From contig NZ_JAQTLH010000003.1 of NCBI RefSeq assembly GCF_028714975.1, positions 124,001 through 188,000 on the forward strand: 64,000 bases of DNA. Reading direction: 5' to 3'. This document shows, piece by piece, positions 57,960-64,000 of this stretch; the first letter of the stretch is position 1, and every line of letters begins with the position of its first letter. Below the pieces are notes generated by a model, which did no database searches, was not told where the DNA came from, and saw only the letters and a program-made list of their open reading frames with translations. Source of the stretch: Sulfurimonas sp. (GTDB taxonomy: Bacteria; Campylobacterota; Campylobacteria; Campylobacterales; Sulfurimonadaceae). A program made the translations under genes and the position numbers.

Positions 57960-57980
57960 AAATCCTCGTGTCGGCACCAC
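57960..57980 (+). repeat. Right attachment repeat (attR)
   Basis: An exact copy of the last 21 bases around the tRNA-Thr 3' end (54653-54673), without the rest of the tRNA. It marks the right edge of the island. Native sequence leading to the WecA-like gene follows. Confidence 0.85.
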
Positions 57981-58027
57981 TTCTTAGTTTCAGACCATCC
58001 ATTTCAACAACCGTAACAAAAATTAAG

Positions 58028-58033
58028 TATAAT
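58028..58033 (+). promoter_or_regulatory. Promoter -10 next to WecA-like start
   Basis: TATAAT ends seven bases before the ATG at 58041, with no ribosome-binding sequence between. Transcription would start at or beside the A of the ATG, suggesting a leaderless message. Confidence 0.5.
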
Positions 58034-58040
58034 TGTACCG

Positions 58041-59054
58041 ATGATTGAAATAAAATACATTTTACCGTTTATATTATCATTTTTATTTATATATCTTCTT
58101 ATAAGATATGCTTCAAAAATCGGGATATTGGATATACCAAACGATAGAAGCATACACGCAAGCACCGTACCTAGAAGCGGCGGCATCGGCTTCATCTCTG
58201 CACTTTTCATATCTTTTGCACTGCTTGAGACGGCTCTGTTTTTACAATATATCTATATGTTCTTGGCAATTGCAATAGTTTTTATCGCAGGTTTTTACGA
58301 TGACTATAAAAATCTCTCACCTAGAATTAAATTTTTCGCCATAGGCTCATCTACACTTTTTTTGTACTTTAATAATATTTACATAGACTCTTTGGGAATT
58401 TATTTTGGATTTGATGCCGTGCTGTTTTATCTCTCTATCCCGTTTACTATCTTTGTCGTTAGCGGCTTTACAAATGCCCTAAATCTCATAGACGGACTTG
58501 ATGGACTAGCCGGAGGAATCTCTATAGTAATCCTTACAACCTTTGCTTATGTCGGCTTTGTTTTTAACGATGAGTTGATATTTTTGCTATCTATATTTAC
58601 AATAGCCGTTTTGGCTGCTTTTACAATGTTTAATTGGTCGCCGGCAAAAATATTTATGGGTGACAGCGGGAGTTTAAGCATAGGTTTTATCATATCTACA
58701 ATAGCGATTTTAAGCATAAAACATATACATCCCGTAATAATTTTATACTTTGCAGCCATTCCCATCATAGACACCGTAGTTGTAATGCTTAGACGAATAA
58801 ATATGAAACGCTCGCCGTTTTTGGCGGATAAAACACATATACATCACATACTTTATAGATTTTTCGGCGATGCGAAACAGACTGCAATATTTTTGATACT
58901 AGCTCAACTTATATTCTGTTTTTTGGGGTATGTAGTAGCTAGACACATTGAGCATTACCCAAACGGTCTATTCCCGATAGCTATGATTTTTACTTTTTTT
59001 ATCTTAATTGCAATGGCGTATATGATTTTTACGACTATTTTAAAAAAGGGATGA
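58041..59054 (+). CDS. WecA-like undecaprenyl-phosphate sugar-1-phosphate transferase
   Basis: A polytopic enzyme of 337 residues with about eleven helices, of the family that starts O-antigen or similar glycans by transferring a HexNAc-1-phosphate. Motifs are PNDRSIHASTVPRSGGIGF, FYDDYKNLSPRIK (DD pair), [27 protein letters not shown], and the C-terminal THIHHILYRFF, which corresponds to the WecA HIHH segment. It faces the minus-strand glycosyltransferase cluster, ending three bases from it. Confidence 0.92.
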   Translation: MIEIKYILPFILSFLFIYLLIRYASKIGILDIPNDRSIHASTVPRSGGIGFISALFISFALLETALFLQYIYMFLAIAIVFIAGFYDDYKNLSPRIKFFAIGSSTLFLYFNNIYIDSLGIYFGFDAVLFYLSIPFTIFVVSGFTNALNLIDGLDGLAGGISIVILTTFAYVGFVFNDELIFLLSIFTIAVLAAFTMFNWSPAKIFMGDSGSLSIGFIISTIAILSIKHIHPVIILYFAAIPIIDTVVVMLRRINMKRSPFLADKTHIHHILYRFFGDAKQTAIFLILAQLIFCFLGYVVARHIEHYPNGLFPIAMIFTFFILIAMAYMIFTTILKKG

Positions 59055-59056
59055 TT

Positions 59057-59803
59057 TTATTTTCTTACAAATCCCATCAATTTACTTGGATATTTTGAGA
59101 GTATCTTAAAAATATTCGTATCAATCTTGTTTTGTCTGCAAACTCTTAACTGCTCGATGTTGTTTATCCAGATACTGCTAAAAGATGTGCTGACTCCGCC
59201 AAGCCTCATCTTTACAAGCACCTCTTTCATATAGCTGTAGCTTATCTTATTCGTATATAAAAACCTTGCCAATATATCAAAATCCGCTCCGATTTTTAAG
59301 TCCGTTCTAAACACGCCGTACTTCTCATAAACCCATCTTTTTACAAAAAAAGTGGGATGAGCAGGCATCCAGCCGTAAGCAAATTTTTGCGGCGTAAAGT
59401 AACTGCTATCATAGTGTCTCACGATTTTGTCTAAATTTTCAGATTTTACATATACCAGATCCGCAAACACGCTATCTGTTTGCTTCTCTTCAAACTCTTT
59501 GACAATTCGCTCTATAACACCGTTGTCTATATAAAAATCATCGCTGTTTAGTATCCCCACCACATCGCCGCTAGCAAGAGCAATACCTTTATTCATAGCA
59601 TCATAAAGCCCTTTGTCCGGTTCACTTACAAACTTGTTTATCTTATTGCCGTAGCTTTTCACAACTTCAACCGTACCATCCGTACTTGCACCGTCTATGA
59701 TGATATACTCTATATCTTTATGCGTTTGCCCAAGAACCGACTCTATCGCATCTTTTATGGTTTTTTTGTTATTCCATACTACTGTTATAATTGAGATTTT
59801 CAA
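59057..59803 (-). CDS. GT2-family glycosyltransferase
   Basis: A 248-residue GT-A enzyme. The N-terminal ISIITVVWNNKKTIKDAIES, IIDGASTDGT, EPDKGLYDAMNKGIALASGD and ILNSDDF (metal-binding acidic motif) are typical of WcaA/SpsA-type transferases. No membrane segment. It is the last gene of the glycan cluster and overlaps the preceding gene by four bases. Donor and acceptor are unknown. Confidence 0.88.
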   Translation of the reverse strand: MKISIITVVWNNKKTIKDAIESVLGQTHKDIEYIIIDGASTDGTVEVVKSYGNKINKFVSEPDKGLYDAMNKGIALASGDVVGILNSDDFYIDNGVIERIVKEFEEKQTDSVFADLVYVKSENLDKIVRHYDSSYFTPQKFAYGWMPAHPTFFVKRWVYEKYGVFRTDLKIGADFDILARFLYTNKISYSYMKEVLVKMRLGGVSTSFSSIWINNIEQLRVCRQNKIDTNIFKILSKYPSKLMGFVRK

Positions 59804-60951
59804 GCTTTATATCCTAAAATATTTTTATAGATCTCTATTTGATTAGCTATCACACAATCATTTTCATATAATTTTGCAGTTTTTATAGCATTTTTAGAGA
59901 GTTCTTCATATTTTGCAAAATCATATGATTTTTTAATCACTTCCTCCAAATCATCTACTGCGCACAAAAATCCATTTTCGCCCTCTTTTATAAAATCTCC
60001 TCTTGTTCCGATATCAAACCCTATGACAGGTACTCCAAAACTCATAGCTTCTATGATAGTTAGTCCGAATGTTTCATACAAAAATGAAGATTGAATAAGA
60101 TACTTTGATTTTGAAATATATGAGAGTGTCATATCTCTGCTGCACTTACCTTTAAATATTATATTCTTTTGATTAAACTCTTTTTGCAAATCTTCTTCTA
60201 TCTCACCGCCGCCGATAACAGTAAGAACAAATCTTTCATCTAAACTCTTCCAAACTTTTAAGAGTTCATATATCCCTTTTGATTCTTCAAGTCTGCCGAC
60301 ATAGATATACCCGTTTTTTTCCTTTTGCACATCAAATGCCATACTTAAACTATTGGATTTAAGTATTATTTTTTGCTCATTAATACCGAGTGACTTTACT
60401 TTTGCTTTTTGAAAATTCGTAAGTGCAAAAAAGTAGTCGATATTATCAAATACTTTAGTAAAGCGATAAAACCAAAATGAAACTTGAGCTACCAAACTTT
60501 GAAGCAAAGATTTTCTATAACACCTATTTAGTATCCCTGCAAACGAAAATTTTTTTTGAGTACATAATTCACAAATACCGTAATTATCCCTGTACAAAAT
60601 ACCTGATATGCACCAAAGACGATAATTATGAAGCGTGTGGATGACTTTCGCACCTTCATCTTTTGCAGCTTTAAAAACACTAGGCGTCAAAAGCGGAAAA
60701 AAATTATGAACATGCACCAAATCTATTCTGTTTTCTTTAACTATCGCTCTGACTTTTTTATAGTGCTTCTTTGAAAACCATATCTCAAAAAGAAGTTTAA
60801 ACTTGTTTATATCATCGTTTGAAACTTCATAAGAGTATACATTTTCGCATCCCAGTTTTTTTTGTAAAAACAAAAGTTCATTTTCATAAACTATATCTTC
60901 GCCGCCGATGTTGTTTGATTGGTACTTGTTATGGATTATTAGAATTTTCAT
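59800..60951 (-). CDS. GT4-family glycosyltransferase
   Basis: A 383-residue GT-B retaining transferase with N-terminal HNKYQSNNIGGEDIVYENEL, VHVHNFFPLLTPSVF, IYVGRLEESKGIYELL, and the donor motif ETFGLTIIEAMSFGVPVIGFD. A four-cysteine-like segment (ELCTQKKFSFAGILNRCYRK) occurs in the acceptor half. It overlaps the genes on both sides by four bases. The sugar cannot be deduced. Confidence 0.88.
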   Translation of the reverse strand: MKILIIHNKYQSNNIGGEDIVYENELLFLQKKLGCENVYSYEVSNDDINKFKLLFEIWFSKKHYKKVRAIVKENRIDLVHVHNFFPLLTPSVFKAAKDEGAKVIHTLHNYRLWCISGILYRDNYGICELCTQKKFSFAGILNRCYRKSLLQSLVAQVSFWFYRFTKVFDNIDYFFALTNFQKAKVKSLGINEQKIILKSNSLSMAFDVQKEKNGYIYVGRLEESKGIYELLKVWKSLDERFVLTVIGGGEIEEDLQKEFNQKNIIFKGKCSRDMTLSYISKSKYLIQSSFLYETFGLTIIEAMSFGVPVIGFDIGTRGDFIKEGENGFLCAVDDLEEVIKKSYDFAKYEELSKNAIKTAKLYENDCVIANQIEIYKNILGYKA

Positions 60952-61973
60952 ATATAAGAACTTATCTGATTTCGGTCTTTATCGTCAATAGAAAATTCTT
61001 CGACTCCTGCTAAAAGCTCATCATACCTTTTTGCATCAATATTTATAATAATATCTTTTAAATTTTTACTATCTTTTGGGTCAAATATATATCCGTTTAC
61101 TCCATTTTTTATAAGCTCTACTGAGCCGCAATTTTGACTTACAATTACAGGCAAGCCGAAATAGAGTGCCTCTTCTATCACCAAGCCCCATGGCTCTATC
61201 ACGCTCGGCAATATAAAAATATCGTTATTTAAAAACTCATCTTTTAGCTTTTTATTTTCAATCGGTTCTTTAAAGATTATATTTGATTTAGCCATTTTTG
61301 CAAGAACCTCCTTCTCTTCTCCATCACCTATGATAGTTAAAAAACACTCCTCTAAAGAGTTAAACAGCTCTATAAGAGTTTTTAAATTTTTCACTTTTGA
61401 GAGTCTTCCTATATATAGAAATCTTTTTTGATATCTTTTTTCTTTTCTTGCAAATTCCGTTTTATTGATTATTCCTACGCCTTTGGTTACTTTAATTTCA
61501 CTTTTATAGCCAAGCGCGTTTAATAGTTCAACATGTAAAGCACCTGATGCGAAGACCGTAGATATGCGGGATAAAAAGAGTTTTTTTATAACTCTTTTTA
61601 TCCCGACAGTACTGCTCTCCAGCACTGTTGATTCCAAGGCTAAGCAGTTTTTAGACTTTGGATAAAAAAAGACCAAATACCAAAATTCACCCAGCTCCCA
61701 ACCGCTCACAAGCAACTTTTTATACTCTATATTTTTTATAATATCTTTTATCTTTCTTATATTTGCGAACTGATTTCTATTTTGAAAATCACCCTCGCTT
61801 AACACTTCATATCTAAACTCTGCATTTTCTAGGCTCACAAAATCATCCGCTCTTTTTTCATTCGTGTCGCCGGAGATAAAAATCACGAAAATATTTAATT
61901 TTTTTGAGAGTTCATTATAAAGATTGACTTTATAAAAAACCGGTATATGGGTAACTATAACATAATCATACAT
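60948..61973 (-). CDS. GT4-family glycosyltransferase
   Basis: A 341-residue GT-B protein. The C-terminal half shows FLYIGRLSKVKNLKTLIELF and EPWGLVIEEALYFGLPVIVSQNCG (E-x7-E motif). The N-terminal half starts YDYVIVTHIPVFYKVNLYNEL. It overlaps the acyltransferase gene by eight bases. Part of the same operon; exact specificity unknown. Confidence 0.86.
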   Translation of the reverse strand: MYDYVIVTHIPVFYKVNLYNELSKKLNIFVIFISGDTNEKRADDFVSLENAEFRYEVLSEGDFQNRNQFANIRKIKDIIKNIEYKKLLVSGWELGEFWYLVFFYPKSKNCLALESTVLESSTVGIKRVIKKLFLSRISTVFASGALHVELLNALGYKSEIKVTKGVGIINKTEFARKEKRYQKRFLYIGRLSKVKNLKTLIELFNSLEECFLTIIGDGEEKEVLAKMAKSNIIFKEPIENKKLKDEFLNNDIFILPSVIEPWGLVIEEALYFGLPVIVSQNCGSVELIKNGVNGYIFDPKDSKNLKDIIINIDAKRYDELLAGVEEFSIDDKDRNQISSYI

Positions 61974-62898
61974 AGTTAAATACCCCTCTGCCGATAAATC
62001 TCTGTTTTATAAATATAATAATTTGAAGCAGCAAAAGTGAAATAAACAGTTTTATATACCAATCTCCAAAATTAATTTTTAGGGCCGCAATATGAGCGAT
62101 ATTATTTGTATATGGATGAGTGATAAAAAGCAGCATTGCATTCCCTCCCCATATGCTTAATATTTTAATCTCAAAATTTAGTTTTTTAAATATAAAGAAA
62201 AATATATAACTCATAGACACAGCCCAAAGTAAGTTTACTAAAATATTACCATAGCTCTTTGATGCTACATCTAAACTAGGAACTCCAAATAAAATATATA
62301 ATCCGACTAACATAAAAGGCAGAAAGTATAATAATCTGTTATCTTGATAAAATCTAAAAAACAGACTTCCTGCAAACAAAAATAAAATGGCATTTAAGCC
62401 GTTGTCTACGCCAAACGGCAACTCCGTATAAAAACTAGATATAAATAATGAAAATATAACGGCAGCTTGGATAAATAAGTTTTTGATATATTTATTTATA
62501 ACAAACAAAAAAACTCGTGCAAAAAACAGAGCAGGCAAAAACCATAAAACGAAAGCGTATGTATTTTGCAGAGATGTTATATCCATCCATATAAAGATAC
62601 CTTTTAACTCTTGTATATAATCCAAAGGTTCTCTATGAAGCGCTATACGCTTTATAATTTCAACAACCAAACCCAATAAAGCAAATATAAAATAAGGAAT
62701 CATCAGCTTTTTAAAATCTTTTAAAATAAAATCCTTTATCGGCAAATCAAATTTAATAAAAAAACCGGCTAATATAAAAAAAAGAGGTATATGCCAAGAG
62801 TATATAAAGGCACTAAAAGGTGATGCGATATGTCCTAATATAACGGATAAAATAGCAAAAGCTTTTAAATTTTCTACCCAATTAATTTTTGGCTGCAA
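61966..62898 (-). CDS. Acyltransferase-3 family membrane protein
   Basis: A 310-residue polytopic protein with about ten helices, of the family that O-acetylates surface sugars. The N-terminal WVENLKAFAILSVILGHI includes the conserved histidine (H23), with FILAGFFIK and a following KDFKKLMIPYFIF. It probably decorates the glycan made by its neighbours. It overlaps the FkbM gene by 17 bases. Confidence 0.87.
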   Translation of the reverse strand: MQPKINWVENLKAFAILSVILGHIASPFSAFIYSWHIPLFFILAGFFIKFDLPIKDFILKDFKKLMIPYFIFALLGLVVEIIKRIALHREPLDYIQELKGIFIWMDITSLQNTYAFVLWFLPALFFARVFLFVINKYIKNLFIQAAVIFSLFISSFYTELPFGVDNGLNAILFLFAGSLFFRFYQDNRLLYFLPFMLVGLYILFGVPSLDVASKSYGNILVNLLWAVSMSYIFFFIFKKLNFEIKILSIWGGNAMLLFITHPYTNNIAHIAALKINFGDWYIKLFISLLLLQIIIFIKQRFIGRGVFNYV

Positions 62899-63649
62899 AA
62901 TAGTTGTTCTCGCTTATCTGTTTTATATTTTTATACCCATAACTTTTTAAAAGTTCAAAAACATCATCTTTTGCAAAACATTCAAATACGATGCCTTTTA
63001 CATTGTAAAAAGTTAAAAACTCCTTTGCGCCCTCAAAAACTTCTTTTTCAAAACCCTCGACATCTACCTTTAAAATATAAGTTCTATCTTTAGAGTAGTT
63101 ATAATCAACAACAAATTTATCCAAAGTGCTTACTTCAACTTCTATACCGCTGCCCTCCTCTACGATATGGTTGATAGTTGAACTTCCGCCGTAATCAGAA
63201 AAATGTGTCGAGCCTATTTTGTTTGATAGTGCTAACTGCTTAACATTTGTCTCGGAAATATTGTTTAATAAAAAATTCATTTTACATCTATTTGCAGTGT
63301 AAGGGTGAGGTTCAAAAGCTATAATTTCAGAGCAAATATCCATCAAAGAAATACTATATGACCCTATATTTGCACCTATATCAAAAAACAGGGTATCACT
63401 TCTCTCGTCACTTTTTATTAAATCTCTTAACATAAACATCTCTTTTTTATCCGGAATCTCAGTATATGCATACATTGTTGAAACATTACATTGCGGATAC
63501 ATAAAAATATTTTTACCGTTAAATATTTTTTTGGAAACTACGCTATTGGTTACTCTTTTAAATAGTTGAAATATAAAGCCGAATACCAAATATTTTAAAA
63601 TATCAAATCCATCATTGTTTTTAAAAATATACTTTACTATTCCCAACAT
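62882..63649 (-). CDS. FkbM-family methyltransferase
   Basis: An S-adenosylmethionine-dependent methyltransferase of 255 residues. Motif I is LFFDIGANIGSYSISL, followed by IIAFEPHPYTANRCKMNF, STLDKFVVDYN and ILKVDVEGFEKEVFEGA, all typical of FkbM. Members methylate hydroxyl groups of sugars. I use the ATG at 63649; a TTG at 63655 overlapping the previous stop is possible. The target is presumably the cluster's glycan. Confidence 0.87.
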   Translation of the reverse strand: MLGIVKYIFKNNDGFDILKYLVFGFIFQLFKRVTNSVVSKKIFNGKNIFMYPQCNVSTMYAYTEIPDKKEMFMLRDLIKSDERSDTLFFDIGANIGSYSISLMDICSEIIAFEPHPYTANRCKMNFLLNNISETNVKQLALSNKIGSTHFSDYGGSSTINHIVEEGSGIEVEVSTLDKFVVDYNYSKDRTYILKVDVEGFEKEVFEGAKEFLTFYNVKGIVFECFAKDDVFELLKSYGYKNIKQISENNYFAAKN

Positions 63650-63651
63650 TT

Positions 63652-64000
63652 TCAATCCATTTTTATTATTTTTTTTACATAATACTTTAATAATGTCCAG
63701 TAGTTTATAAGTTCAAGCACCAAGCTGTTTGCAACTCTGTTTTTTCTTTTAATTTTGTCATACTCTTTAAAAATTTCCAGTATTCTGCCGTTTCCGATTC
63801 CATCTGCTCTCCATCTAGCTGCTATAACATCTTTTATAACCACTTTTGGAAACTCGTGATAACTTCTTAACAAATGTTCATAATCCATACAAAAAGTGTT
63901 TTCTACATCAAACAATCCATATTTCTCAAAATAGCTTCTATGCGTAAAAAGACCTTGATGAGGCATAGACATCCTAAATAAAAGTGATTTTTTATCAAAA
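63652..64000 (-). CDS. GT2-type glycosyltransferase, C-terminal part
   Basis: Open from the right edge of the window to a stop at 63652. The visible end (SMPHQGLFTHRSYFEKYGLFD, then YEHLLRSYHEF and ARWRADGIGN) matches the C-terminal half of GT2 transferases related to the gene at 59057, in which a PHQG/PHPT segment precedes the acceptor loop. The N-terminal nucleotide-binding half lies outside. The ATG at 63972 is internal, not the start. Confidence 0.75.
   Translation of the reverse strand, partial: FDKKSLLFRMSMPHQGLFTHRSYFEKYGLFDVENTFCMDYEHLLRSYHEFPKVVIKDVIAARWRADGIGNGRILEIFKEYDKIKRKNRVANSLVLELINYWTLLKYYVKKIIKMD

Larger units (their letters stand above)
54674..57980. mobile_element. tRNA-Thr-integrated envelope-modification island
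   Basis: A 3.3-kb segment between the tRNA-Thr 3' end and an exact 21-bp copy of it. Tyrosine integrases typically leave this arrangement. It holds eptA-like, PAP2 and PAP2 genes in +,-,+ orientation with wider gaps than the neighbouring genome. No integrase, excisionase or transfer gene is present. Either an integrase was lost or the island moved with help in trans. Confidence 0.75.

Overview
The window is AT-rich bacterial DNA, densely packed and mostly in overlapping operons. The organism is almost certainly a member of the Campylobacterota (Epsilonproteobacteria), probably a free-living Sulfurimonas-like genus. The evidence is the leuS-lptE, secDF-yajC and lnt neighbourhood, short Mfd and Lnt proteins, extended -10 promoters of the TGnTATAAT type, frequent TTG starts and one-base or four-base gene overlaps. 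The genus is inferred from protein character only; no database search was possible.

Region 1 (1-31.7 kb) is core genome. A nine-gene minus-strand series runs yajC-secD-secF-leuS-lptE-diguanylate cyclase-folC-mfd-ung. It is followed by lnt, ppk, a gamma-carbonic-anhydrase-like protein, a TRIC-family channel, argJ, rpmB, an HDOD/CheX-type signalling pair, rpe-trpF-exonuclease, the fatty-acid genes accA/fabF/acpP/fabG, gpmI, mraY-murD-purN and two identical tRNA-Phe genes.

Region 2 (31.7-43.8 kb) is metal and envelope efflux. A minus-strand copper/silver-type set (Met-rich YtkA/FixH-like protein, CusB-like adaptor, CusA-like RND pump, response regulator, histidine kinase) is interrupted by a BrnT/BrnA toxin-antitoxin pair. 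The kinase appears to start at an AUA codon. tmRNA follows, then a broken histidine-kinase remnant, then a tolC-macA-macB set with MacB split into ATPase and permease.

Region 3 (43.8-54.6 kb) makes and exports cell-surface material. It holds a polyprenyl-phosphate sugar transferase, a glycosyltransferase, a GDP-6-deoxyhexose pathway (gmd plus a reductase) and a type I secretion system. Its gene order matches the Campylobacter fetus S-layer operon sapCDEF. The sapC position is taken by an unusual 459-residue protein: an REP-associated tyrosine transposase (RAYT) domain with an altered HUH motif, fused in frame to a complete SapC domain. A REP-like hairpin lies four bases past its stop codon. 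This is the most novel object in the window.

Region 4 (54.6-58.0 kb) is a 3.3-kb island at the 3' end of tRNA-Thr, bounded by 21-bp direct repeats. It carries an EptA/MCR-type phosphoethanolamine transferase and two PAP2 phosphatases, and no integrase. Region 5 (58.0-64.0 kb) is a WecA-like initiating transferase facing a minus-strand glycan cluster of glycosyltransferases, an acyltransferase and an FkbM methyltransferase that runs off the window.
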